A stretch of DNA of 9,859 nt from CAMYLR01 sp041577935 (GCA_041577935.1 JBFGIA010000085.1:1-9859); one strand, 5' to 3'. Shown: positions 1-7,016, counted from the stretch's first letter. The notes: generated by a model not told the origin, from the sequence alone. Program-made: numbers and translations.

Positions 1-896
1 AGCGCCGCTTCGTCCATGCACCCGAGCATGACCTCCATTCGGGCGGCGCGCGCGATGGCTATAATGCGCAGTGCCTCGGATATCCCGCCGACCTTCATCA
101 GCTTGACGTTGAGCATGTCGACCAGGTCATCGCCCGCCAGTCGGAACGCGTCGCGCAATGTTAAGAAGCTCTCGTCGGCCATCACCGGGATGTCGACGAC
201 GTCGGTCACTTGTCCGAGCAGGTCCAATTCCGACCCGGAGGTCGGCTGCTCCAGCAGTTTGAGGTCAGCCCGGCTGGTTTCTTCGACGAAGCGCACCGAC
301 TCCTCGAACGAGTAGCCCTGGTTGGCATCGAAGCGCAGCTCGATTTCATTGCCGATCGCTTCGCGCACTTTGATGACGCGGGCGATGTCCAGGTCGACAT
401 CGGCTCCGCCCTTGAGCTTAAGGCTGCGAAAACCCTGGGCGATGTAATAATGAGCTTTGGCGATCGTCTCTTCTTCGGGAAGAATGCCGATCGTCACGCT
501 GGTCAGGATTCGGTCTCGATACCCCCCCAACAGCCGCCACAGCGGCAAGCCGGCGACCTTCCCTAAGATGTCGTGGAGCGCCATGTCGACCGCCGCCTTC
601 GCCGACGGTTCATCCCCAAGCGGTTCGCGGAGCGCGGTGAGTTGTTGCTCGATGCGGGTCGGATCGGTGCCGAGCAGCATCGGCTCTACGCTCTCGCGAA
701 GGGCGCGCTCGACACTCGTGCCCGTCTCGCCGGTGATCTCGATGTCGGGCGCGGCGCAACCGTAGCCAACGACCGGCCCGTCGGTTTCGAGTCGCAAGAA
801 GATGTTGGTGGCTCGTTCGATCGTCTCGAACGCGATCGTGTAGGGCTCGCTGAGCTGCAGGTCGACGCGCCAGGCGTGAATGCCGGTGATCTTCAT
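1..896 (-). CDS. Enolase-superfamily dipeptide epimerase / N-acyl-amino-acid racemase (DgcA-like), 3' end outside window
   Basis: I translated the first 298-299 residues from the ATG at 896; the C-terminus lies beyond the left edge. The enolase-superfamily (MLE subgroup) core is intact: Lys160-x-Lys162 (SLKLKGG), Asp190 (RFDANQG), Glu216 (LLEQPT), Asp241 (ADESF) and Lys265 (NVKLMKVGG), plus LGCMDEAAL where dipeptide epimerases have a similar Gly-Cys-Met motif. The three acids bind Mg2+ and the two lysines perform 1,1-proton transfer, inverting the alpha carbon of a dipeptide or N-acyl amino acid. L-Ala-D/L-Glu epimerase and N-acetyl-D-Glu racemase (DgcA) are the closest functions I know. It starts 7 bases after the stop of the upstream gene with only a weak ribosome site, so it is probably translationally coupled. 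The DgcA reading rests on the DUF1611 gene two positions upstream. The specificity residues near the C-terminus are not visible, so the substrate is unresolved. Confidence 0.9.
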   Translation of the reverse strand, partial: MKITGIHAWRVDLQLSEPYTIAFETIERATNIFLRLETDGPVVGYGCAAPDIEITGETGTSVERALRESVEPMLLGTDPTRIEQQLTALREPLGDEPSAKAAVDMALHDILGKVAGLPLWRLLGGYRDRILTSVTIGILPEEETIAKAHYYIAQGFRSLKLKGGADVDLDIARVIKVREAIGNEIELRFDANQGYSFEESVRFVEETSRADLKLLEQPTSGSELDLLGQVTDVVDIPVMADESFLTLRDAFRLAGDDLVDMLNVKLMKVGGISEALRIIAIARAARMEVMLGCMDEAA

Positions 897-903
897 CCTA
901 CTG

Positions 904-3180
904 CTACTGCCTGCGCTCGTGGATCTCGGCCAAGCTCATCCCCTTGATCTGCTCGACGAAGTTGACGAGGTGGCCGATCATGAGCTCCCAGTATTGCTCG
1001 CCCTTCTCACGACTCGCCTTGGTTGGATCACCCAAGACGCCCGACTTCGACAACTTGCCGGTATGGGCATACCACTCGATGCGCAACCGTGAGCTGAAGT
1101 CCAGGTACTGACTCGAAAAACGTGGCACCGCCTTTTTCGCCAGACTCATGTCGACGAGCTCGGGTCGCGTCGCCAGCGAAGTGCTGGTCTCGACTTCGCC
1201 CGCGTGGGCGTCGTTTGGCGTCTCCGTGATGTCGGCGATGTCGGCGTCGCTCGTCTCCCCACTGTCGACGCTGGTGAAGATATGGGCGTCGCGGTTGATC
1301 ATTTGAGCTGCGTATTGGAGCGTCGGCCCGTTGCCGCCGTGGCCGTTTATGATGATCAGTTTGATCACTCCGTGCCGGGCAGCGCTCATCCCGATCTCGT
1401 ACACCATTCGAGACAGCGTATCGGGGCTGATGCTCAACGTACCTGGGAATTCGTCGTGATGATACGAGACGCCGTAGGCGATCGCCGGAAGAACCAACGG
1501 TTTCGGGTCGCTGCAGCCCCGCGCGACTTCGTTCGCGAGGTGCACAGCATCAAAGGTGTCGGTATCGAGCGGGAGGTGCGGACCGTGTTGTTCGATGGCG
1601 CCCACCGGCAGCAGCGCCGTATCGGTCGTCTTGAGTCTCTCCTTGGCCAGCGGCCAAGTCAGCTCGCCGAACACGTAACCGCTGCGATTGACGGTGGGCG
1701 GTATCCGGTTCAGGGGTTCAAACGGTGCCCACCGCCGACCGCGCCGTTCGACGGCGCCGTTGGCGTGCTCGAGCAGGATTCCGTACAGCGGTCGTCGCAG
1801 GAAAACCGGTATTACGTCGACTGGCGAAACCTCGCGGTGAAATCGCAGCTGCAGAACCTCGGGGTACTCGCGCGCCGTGGCGCCAAACGGAGTGTCCTTA
1901 TCGATTATCCCTTTTTCAACCAGCATCCGCGCTAGTTGACGCGCCCCGGCTGCCTCGGTGTGCACGCCGTGCTGGCTCAAGTTCCCGACGCATTCGGGGA
2001 TGTTGCCCTCGGAGTACCCGCAGGCTTTCGGATCGGCACCGAGCGCGAGATGCATGCCAACGATCCGTCGGCACTTCTCACAACGCCCGCAGGGCAGCGC
2101 GCGCTCGTCCTCGAGATGAGTGGCATGGCACGACACCTGGTGTCGGTGAAGATCGGGATAACGTTCGATCAACGTTTTCTCAATCAATAGCTCGGATAAT
2201 TGGCGCAACAGCGAGTATTGGATGAGCGACCAGCCCTTGCGTCGGTAGTAACGCGTCAATCGCTCGTCGAAGAACCGGCTCTGATCGTAGAGGCCGTCGT
2301 AGTGGGGAATGCCCTCGTGCTTGACCCGGCGCGACGTGTCGTACTCGTCGCCGATCACCAAGTGGTCTAGACCGCGTTTCCTGAGGATCGGCAGCGCACC
2401 AAACAGAAACACGCCGACCGTCCAGAGCCGGATCGGGTAGTCGTCCGACCGGAGACGCGCGAAGTCCTCGCGAACGAACGGCAGATGGCGGAGCATCCAG
2501 CTGAAGACACGGTCCGACGAAGTCCAAACCCGGGCCGTGGTGTCCGGTTGTGTGTCGCGCAGAAAACGGTAGGCGTTGAGCGCCGTGTACCAGTGCCGCC
2601 CGGACTCGTTGACGAACACTGCGTGGGTGTCGAAGCCCATCTCTTTGAGCAGGCCGTAACTCAACAGACTGTCCTTGCCGCCGCTGGAAAGGACCGCTAT
2701 GCGTTGTGGTACATCCGCTGCCGGATATTCGCTCGAAGCAGCGGGAGCTTTGAGCTCGGCACCGGGAAACACCAGCTCGGCCTGCAAATAGTTGTCTTGC
2801 TTGATTGTCGCGACTCGAGTCTCGGGTGTCAGAAACGGGTTCGGCTGGAGCAGTTTCTTGACGTAGATCTCGCGTGCCGTGTTGGCCGCCATCTCGGACA
2901 GAAACTTCTTGTCGACCATGTCGAACTCGCCGTGAAAAACGATCTGCTTAGAGAACAATCCGTAGTTGAGGGCGACCTGCGCCGCCATCAGACATGCCAG
3001 GTTGCGCGACGCCGGGTCGTCAGGGTCGAAGACGTCTTCCTCGAATCGATATGCGAAGTCGGTCGACACGGTGGTATCGCCTCTTGTCACCGTGTAAGGC
3101 GCGGTGACTCGATTCCGCTCGACGATCACCGGGCCGACCTCCAAACGATCGATGACCAGCAGGGTCGACAACGAATTCAC
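904..3180 (-). CDS. Fusion of QueC-like PP-loop ATPase and creatininase-family amidohydrolase
   Basis: This is a 758-residue protein starting at a GTG. A GAGG ribosome site (3186-3189) lies 5 bases upstream, and GTGA overlaps the stop of the previous gene. Residues 1-155 are unrecognised. Residues 160-380 form a PP-loop ATP pyrophosphatase domain: SGGKDS at 166-171, IGDEYD near 276-281, and a cysteine set C351...C364-x2-C367-x2-C370 resembling the zinc site of QueC (preQ0 synthase). Residues 500-750 form a creatininase domain: E530/H532 (IEQHGPHLP), D539/D541, HHDEFPG (574-580), NGHGGN (612-617) and HAGEVETS (659-666), so the metal ligands look complete. PP-loop enzymes adenylate an acyl group or carbonyl; creatininase-family enzymes (creatininase, ArfB, MftE) hydrolyse amide bonds. 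I infer an ATP-dependent ligation or activation step coupled to amide cleavage on the operon's substrate. No queuosine-pathway partner is present, so tRNA modification is unlikely. The domain calls are firm; the reaction is unknown. Confidence 0.85.
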   Translation of the reverse strand: MNSLSTLLVIDRLEVGPVIVERNRVTAPYTVTRGDTTVSTDFAYRFEEDVFDPDDPASRNLACLMAAQVALNYGLFSKQIVFHGEFDMVDKKFLSEMAANTAREIYVKKLLQPNPFLTPETRVATIKQDNYLQAELVFPGAELKAPAASSEYPAADVPQRIAVLSSGGKDSLLSYGLLKEMGFDTHAVFVNESGRHWYTALNAYRFLRDTQPDTTARVWTSSDRVFSWMLRHLPFVREDFARLRSDDYPIRLWTVGVFLFGALPILRKRGLDHLVIGDEYDTSRRVKHEGIPHYDGLYDQSRFFDERLTRYYRRKGWSLIQYSLLRQLSELLIEKTLIERYPDLHRHQVSCHATHLEDERALPCGRCEKCRRIVGMHLALGADPKACGYSEGNIPECVGNLSQHGVHTEAAGARQLARMLVEKGIIDKDTPFGATAREYPEVLQLRFHREVSPVDVIPVFLRRPLYGILLEHANGAVERRGRRWAPFEPLNRIPPTVNRSGYVFGELTWPLAKERLKTTDTALLPVGAIEQHGPHLPLDTDTFDAVHLANEVARGCSDPKPLVLPAIAYGVSYHHDEFPGTLSISPDTLSRMVYEIGMSAARHGVIKLIIINGHGGNGPTLQYAAQMINRDAHIFTSVDSGETSDADIADITETPNDAHAGEVETSTSLATRPELVDMSLAKKAVPRFSSQYLDFSSRLRIEWYAHTGKLSKSGVLGDPTKASREKGEQYWELMIGHLVNFVEQIKGMSLAEIHERRQ

Positions 3181-4250
3181 TTGAGCCTCGATCTGATAAT
3201 CTCCACCAAACCGTTCGCTCCTTCGCGCAAGACGTCGAACGTTGGTAATCCCGTCGAGCGATTGATCTCAGCACACGCGGCCTGAACCTCGTTGCCATCC
3301 AACCCCTCATGATTGATCGTGATCGCGATCACGGGTGCGCTCGAGATCACCTCGATGGCCTCAATCTGGTGCTCGATCGGATGCAGCGGATACCCCGGAA
3401 AACCGTCGTAGTCGCGACGAGCCGGCGCGTGTTGCAGGACGACCGCGTCGGGCCGGCCTGCCGCCAGTAGCTCGAAGCCGCCCGGGTAAGCCGGGTTCAA
3501 GAGGCTGCCCTGACCCTCGAGCACGATCACCTGCGGTTTTGTCTCTTGCCAGGCCTGCCAAACGGCGTGCTCGATCTCGCCGGTGACAAAGTCGCTGACC
3601 AGCGAATCGAGCACGATCGAATAACGCGCGCCCTGCATCCAGGCGGTCTGCCCGGTTCCGATCATCTCGGTATCGATGCCGGCGCTTCGCAACGCGTCAA
3701 CCAGCAGCCAGGCCGTGGTGCGTTTGCCGACCGCCGAATCGGTGCCGAGCAACGCAATCGTGAGCGCCCCGACCTGCTCGATCTTGCCGCTGAAGAAGTG
3801 GAGCTCGTTCCGCGGCGGTGGCTTGCGTACGTCGCGCAGGGTGACGCCATGCTTTTCGGCCAGGGCGCTCAGGTGCGGATCTTCAGACAGGAAGTCGTGC
3901 AGGCCCGAATCGACGTTGAGCTCACTTCGGAGCGCCGCTGCCACCGCGTCTTTTCCGCTGTCTGATAGGCGCCCACCGTCAGGGGCCAGGCCGATCACGA
4001 AATGGGTGGCCGGGGTTCCTCTTTGGGTCGCGTCGTCGAGCGCTGTCATAAGGTCCGGATGGATCGGAATGTCCGCTTGCCGTCTATCCAGAACCTGACC
4101 GGCGTCATTGCCGGCCGACGTCGAGTCGATGACCGACAAGACGCGGTAGCGCTCCGATCGGCGTACCAAACCGTGCGCGGTTTTTCCGTTGGACGTACGG
4201 AAATTGCCTTCGCAGTAGATGATCGCGTTGCCCTCAGGCCACGCCGACAT
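3177..4250 (-). CDS. DUF1611 P-loop protein, DgcN-like (D-glutamate N-acetyltransferase family)
   Basis: This 357-residue protein starts at the ATG at 4250, inside TGATG shared with the upstream stop. The frame stays open to 4541, but that extension is Arg/Ala/Pro-rich shadow sequence lying inside the upstream gene, so I reject it. Residues 1-155 match the N-terminal DUF1611 domain (IIYCEGNF near the start). Residues 160-357 match the P-loop domain: GTDSAVGKRT (169-178) is the phosphate-binding loop, followed by QGARYSIVLDSL (206-217), LEGQGSLLNPAY (244-255) and HAPARRDYDGFPGYPLHP (274-291). The family is often found beside dipeptide epimerases. One branch, DgcN, is reported to N-acetylate D-glutamate before racemisation by DgcA. 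Whether this protein uses acetyl-CoA or ATP on some other substrate cannot be told from sequence. Its 3' end overlaps the fusion gene by 4 bases, so the two are probably made in fixed ratio. Confidence 0.88.
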   Translation of the reverse strand: MSAWPEGNAIIYCEGNFRTSNGKTAHGLVRRSERYRVLSVIDSTSAGNDAGQVLDRRQADIPIHPDLMTALDDATQRGTPATHFVIGLAPDGGRLSDSGKDAVAAALRSELNVDSGLHDFLSEDPHLSALAEKHGVTLRDVRKPPPRNELHFFSGKIEQVGALTIALLGTDSAVGKRTTAWLLVDALRSAGIDTEMIGTGQTAWMQGARYSIVLDSLVSDFVTGEIEHAVWQAWQETKPQVIVLEGQGSLLNPAYPGGFELLAAGRPDAVVLQHAPARRDYDGFPGYPLHPIEHQIEAIEVISSAPVIAITINHEGLDGNEVQAACAEINRSTGLPTFDVLREGANGLVEIIRSRLK

Positions 4251-5371
4251 CAGCGTCGCCCGGTGAGCACGGCGACGTAGCGATCGGCGGCGAGGGGCTC
4301 CTTCTGGTGGTGCTCGAGCAGCACCGCCAAGCCGGCGCTCGAAGCCGGCAGCACACTCAGGCCCTCCTCCTCGCGGAGCAGCCGGGAGTGACGGAGCATC
4401 GCCTGATCGCTGGCGTTCCCGGCCCAGCCACCGCTCTCGCGGATCGATTCCAGAGCGGGGATCCCGTCGGCCGAGTGCCAGTTGATCAACGGCTCGTTGA
4501 CGGCTGTCTCGCGCAGCTTGGCTGGATCGAGATCTTCGCACGTGTCCAAGTTCTTCAGAAACGATCGAACGATCGGATTCTTGCCCGACGAGGAACCGGC
4601 CACCATACGCGGGATGCGCGATGTCTTGCCGCGCCGATAGAGGCGCACGAAGCCTTTGTGGATGCCGGCCAGCGTCGTCCCGTTGGAGACCGGCACCGCC
4701 ACGACTGCCGGTGCGTCGCGCAACTCGTCGTAGAGCTCGAAGGCGATCTCGCCGTAAGCCTGGAGCTGCAGCGCGGTGTTCGCGCCGCCTGGGTTGGCGT
4801 CGTAGATCTCTTTCTCGGCGGCGAACTCTCGCGACACTTCGACCGATCGTTCGTAGTCGCCATCAACGCGTCGGATCTCCGCGTTCAGCTCCTCCATCTC
4901 CGGGAGCCGTTTGGTCTGGAAGCCACTCGGAACAAAGATCACACATGGAAGACCCGCGGCCGACGCGGCCAGTGCGACGGCGACACCGTAGTTGCCGCAC
5001 GTCGCCGCGGTAATCGCATCGAAACCACGTCGCATCGCGTCTTCCACCTGCGCGAACGCGATCCGATCCTTCTGCGTACCGGTGGGATTGCCGCCGTCGA
5101 ACTTGAGATAGAGCTGGCGGATACCGAACCGCCGCTCGACGTTGCGCGCGCGGGTGAGGTTGGTATCCCCGACCTCCGAATCGAGGATGTCCTCGAACGC
5201 TTCGAGGCGGTCGGCGAGTGGCCGGTCGGGGTCGCCGGCGATCTTGCGCTCCTCCCCAAACTCGGCCAGCGGAAACGACGCCGGCGGTCGGGCACCATCG
5301 AGGAGCGAGAACTCCGAGGTGCCTCGGGCCGAAGCGGGTTCGACGCTAGCGGGGCCTTGCTCTGCGGCCAT
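4250..5371 (-). CDS. Threonine-synthase-like, PLP-dependent fold type II enzyme
   Basis: This 373-residue protein starts at an ATG. It has the tryptophan-synthase-beta fold signature: NPTGTQKDR (95-103), with Lys101 the likely PLP lysine; ATCGNYG (123-129) holding the cofactor ring; PVSNGTT (227-233) as phosphate loop; and LPASSAGLA (341-349). The ring-binding Asn127 and the Ser343/344 region are as in threonine synthases. Canonical threonine synthase has SFK before the lysine, whereas this one has TQK, and the N-terminal 60 residues lack the usual bacterial ThrC layout. It could be threonine synthase, but no other threonine-pathway gene is nearby, and the gene leads a tightly overlapped set with DUF1611, PP-loop/creatininase and epimerase genes. 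I therefore favour a beta/gamma elimination or replacement step supplying the amino acid for that pathway. The start has little ribosome site but follows a 12-bp palindrome. Confidence 0.85.
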   Translation of the reverse strand: MAAEQGPASVEPASARGTSEFSLLDGARPPASFPLAEFGEERKIAGDPDRPLADRLEAFEDILDSEVGDTNLTRARNVERRFGIRQLYLKFDGGNPTGTQKDRIAFAQVEDAMRRGFDAITAATCGNYGVAVALAASAAGLPCVIFVPSGFQTKRLPEMEELNAEIRRVDGDYERSVEVSREFAAEKEIYDANPGGANTALQLQAYGEIAFELYDELRDAPAVVAVPVSNGTTLAGIHKGFVRLYRRGKTSRIPRMVAGSSSGKNPIVRSFLKNLDTCEDLDPAKLRETAVNEPLINWHSADGIPALESIRESGGWAGNASDQAMLRHSRLLREEEGLSVLPASSAGLAVLLEHHQKEPLAADRYVAVLTGRR

Positions 5372-5374
5372 TGG

Positions 5375-5386
5375 TCGTCCGGACGA
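5375..5386. repeat. Perfect 12-bp palindrome just upstream of the PLP-enzyme start
   Basis: TCGTCCGGACGA is its own reverse complement and ends 3 bases before the ATG at 5371, where a ribosome binding site would be expected. It could be an operator for a dimeric regulator. A hairpin without a loop cannot form fully. Chance is possible in GC-rich sequence. Confidence 0.35.
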
Positions 5387-5419
5387 AAGCGGTTGTGAGC
5401 CTACTGCGATCAGGCTTTG

Positions 5420-5425
5420 ATTCTA
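5420..5425 (-). promoter_or_regulatory. Candidate -10 element for the PLP-enzyme operon
   Basis: TAGAAT on the minus strand matches five of six bases of the TATAAT consensus and overlaps the stop of the membrane-protein gene. It would put a transcript start near 5413, about 40 bases before the PLP-enzyme ATG. No good -35 is seen at 16-18 bp (ATGACC lies at 15), so the four-gene set may instead be read from further upstream. Confidence 0.3.
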
Positions 5426-5857
5426 ATCTAGCGCCTGATAGGTCATGATAAGGACCAGCAAGCCGCGCGCCGTCCACGCGAGGGTCCGGATCCAGTTCGT
5501 AAGCACGAGCCGCCGTCCCACGGCGGCGTCGTATCCCTTGGTCAACCGAAAGTGCGTCGGTGCCTGAAACACCGCCGTCGAGATCCAGATCACGAGCAGC
5601 AGGACCAGCCCGGTGAAGACGAGCGTGGTGCTTACTGCCGCTGGCGGTGCCAGAACGAGCCACACACCGGTGACCGCCTCGGCTGGCATGAACAGCCCAA
5701 CTGCCCAGCCCGTGCGCCGCATGTGTTGGAGCTCGTACTCAACAAAGTGGTCCGCGCCAACGGACCCGTAGAGCGGATAGTGGACGAGCTGCACAAACCA
5801 GACGAGCCCCACCATCGCCCATGTGACGCCCACGTGGACGAGAAGGATGGTGTCCAC
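5423..5857 (-). CDS. Small four-helix integral membrane protein, function unknown
   Basis: This 144-residue protein starts at a GTG, 7 bases after the SDR stop, so the two are probably co-transcribed. Four hydrophobic helices are visible at about 4-25, 51-70, 77-98 and 121-140, leaving no sizeable soluble domain. Conserved-looking polar residues cluster at the ends of helices 1 and 3: Q23, H26, Y27, P28, H37, Y41, H45, then Q98, P100 and H102. Histidines beside membrane helices could bind heme or a metal, but I cannot assign a cofactor or family. A DUF1772/anthrone-oxygenase-like relationship is conceivable on size and topology alone. It is followed by a 51-base gap before the PLP-enzyme gene. 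Confidence 0.8.
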   Translation of the reverse strand: MDTILLVHVGVTWAMVGLVWFVQLVHYPLYGSVGADHFVEYELQHMRRTGWAVGLFMPAEAVTGVWLVLAPPAAVSTTLVFTGLVLLLVIWISTAVFQAPTHFRLTKGYDAAVGRRLVLTNWIRTLAWTARGLLVLIMTYQALD

Positions 5858-5864
5858 GGTTCAG

Positions 5865-6644
5865 CTAACGGGGACGCACCGACCCGAGACCGCCATCGAC
5901 GCCGATGATCTGACCGGTGACCCAGCTGTTCGCCGGGTCGAGCAGCCAGACGATTGCCTGGGCGACGTCTTCCGGTTCTCCCAGCCGGCCGATCGCGTGC
6001 ATCGCGAGCGACGCCTGCTCGCCTTCCGGGCTGGCCGTCAACCGCTCGGTCATGCGGGTCTTGACCAACCCGGGGGCGACTGCGTTGACTCGGATCTTCT
6101 TGGGTGCGTAGGTCGCCGCAGCGGACAACGTCAGGCCGATGATCCCGCCCTTGGCAGCTGCGATCGCTTCGTGATTCGCGAGCCCGATCTGGGCCGCGGC
6201 CGACGATACGAGCACGATCGATCCACCCTCGGCGCGCATCGCCTTGGCCCCCGCCTGCACCGCTCCGAACGCCGATCGCAGGTTGGTCGCAATCGTGTCG
6301 TCCCACTCTTCGTCTTTTGTGATGTGAGCGGGTTTCAGGAGCAGCGATCCGACGCAATTGGAGATCCCGTCGATCCGCCCGTAAGTATCCACGGCGTGTG
6401 ACACCGCTTCCGCCACTTCGGTGGTTTTGGTCGCATCGAGCGGGTACGCGGTGCCGCCGGTCTCGCTGGCGACCCGGTTCAGCGGCTCCGGTGAACGACC
6501 GGCTAGTAGGAGTTTGGCGTCACGCTGAGCCAGCAGTCGCGCGGTGGCGGATCCTATTCCTCCGCCGGCGCCAAGTATCACAACAACGCGGTCTTTGATA
6601 TCAGACTCCGTGTCCGGGGTAAAAAAACGGGGCGGTCCTGACAC
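5865..6644 (-). CDS. SDR-fold protein with the catalytic Tyr replaced by Ile; start uncertain
   Basis: The Rossmann fold is clear: GAGGGIG (25-31, counted from the GTG at 6644) binds the dinucleotide, NCVGS (97-101) replaces NNAG, N121 is present, Ser148 sits in VSSAAA, and the end VTGQIIGVDGG is typical of classical SDRs. The YxxxK motif reads IAAAK (161-165): the lysine is kept but the catalytic Tyr is Ile. That pattern (NHEAIAAAK) recurs in a divergent SDR branch, so it is probably real rather than an error, and the dehydrogenase chemistry may be altered or absent. The only ordinary start codon before the fold is the GTG at 6644, which lies in the loop of the HU terminator. GGAG (6606-6609) precedes an ATC at 6599, which would give a more usual N-terminus (xKDRVVVILGAGGG). 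The membrane-protein gene follows closely. Confidence 0.88.
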   Translation of the reverse strand: MSGPPRFFTPDTESDIKDRVVVILGAGGGIGSATARLLAQRDAKLLLAGRSPEPLNRVASETGGTAYPLDATKTTEVAEAVSHAVDTYGRIDGISNCVGSLLLKPAHITKDEEWDDTIATNLRSAFGAVQAGAKAMRAEGGSIVLVSSAAAQIGLANHEAIAAAKGGIIGLTLSAAATYAPKKIRVNAVAPGLVKTRMTERLTASPEGEQASLAMHAIGRLGEPEDVAQAIVWLLDPANSWVTGQIIGVDGGLGSVRPR

Positions 6645-6656
6645 ACCGCCCCGTTT
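6621..6656 (-). terminator. Intrinsic terminator of the HU gene
   Basis: Arms at 6625-6635 and 6646-6656 pair over 11 bp without mismatch (AAACGGGGCGG with CCGCCCCGTTT) around a 10-base loop. On the minus strand they run into seven T (6627-6621). It lies 12 bases after the HU stop. It also overlaps the 5' end of the SDR reading frame. Confidence 0.92.
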
Positions 6657-6668
6657 AGACGCAAAGGG

Positions 6669-6962
6669 TTATTTCCGTACGCGGTCTTTGAGACCCTTGC
6701 CGGCGCGGAAGGCGGGAACCGTCATCGCCGGAATCTGCATCGTGGCCCCGGTCTGCGGGTTTCTCCCCGTGCGGGCTTTGCGATGGCGCGTGTCGAACGT
6801 ACCGAACCCGGTGATCGGGAAGGGTCGGCCGGCATCGAGCTCCACGGCTATGATTCCCTCTCGCGGCGCGGTGGAGAAGATCGCGTCGATCACATCGTGA
6901 GCCTTGTTCTTCGAGATGTCCGTCTTCTTGGCCAGCTTTTCAGCGAATTCGTCCTTGGTCAT
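6669..6962 (-). CDS. hup: HU-family DNA-binding protein
   Basis: This 97-residue protein is the normal length for HU/IHF subunits. The N-terminal helices start MTKDEFAEKLAKKTD. The family signature GFGTFDTRHRKARTGRNPQTG begins at about residue 52, including the DNA-intercalating proline P69 in RNPQTG. The basic end GKGLKDRVRK is also typical. HU dimers bend and compact DNA in the nucleoid. The ATG at 6962 follows a good ribosome site (GAAGGGA, 6967-6973). The gene has its own promoter and terminator, so it is a single-gene transcript. HU and IHF cannot be separated by sequence alone, but a lone gene of this type is usually HU. Confidence 0.96.
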   Translation of the reverse strand: MTKDEFAEKLAKKTDISKNKAHDVIDAIFSTAPREGIIAVELDAGRPFPITGFGTFDTRHRKARTGRNPQTGATMQIPAMTVPAFRAGKGLKDRVRK

Positions 6963-6998
6963 TGTTTCCCTTCAGTCTGTGGTTCGACCCAATGGGGA

Positions 6999-7016
6999 GC
7001 CGGCCCATCCGCCGGC
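6999..7016. repeat. GCCGGC inverted repeat in the HU leader
   Basis: GCCGGC at 6999-7004 and at 7011-7016 can form a 6-bp all-GC stem with a 6-base loop in the HU 5' leader, about 37 bases before the start codon. It may stabilise the message or be incidental. Confidence 0.35.

Noticed and set aside
1204..1935. 243-codon open frame on the plus strand
   Set aside because: It is antisense to the creatininase half of the fusion gene and has no coherent motifs.
2485..3285. 266-codon open frame on the plus strand
   Set aside because: It is a complement-frame shadow of the PP-loop domain and the DUF1611/fusion junction.
4251..4541. N-terminal extension of the DUF1611 gene to an upstream start at 4541
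   Set aside because: The added 97 residues are Arg/Ala/Pro-rich, lie wholly inside the PLP-enzyme gene, and the family begins at the ATG at 4250.
4307..5398. 363-codon open frame on the plus strand
   Set aside because: It is an antisense shadow of the PLP-enzyme gene, with no recognisable domain and the composition expected of a GC-rich complement frame.
5398..5416. AGCCT/AGGCT hairpin between the membrane-protein and PLP genes as a terminator
   Set aside because: The stem is only 5 bp, has a 9-base loop and no following T run on either strand.
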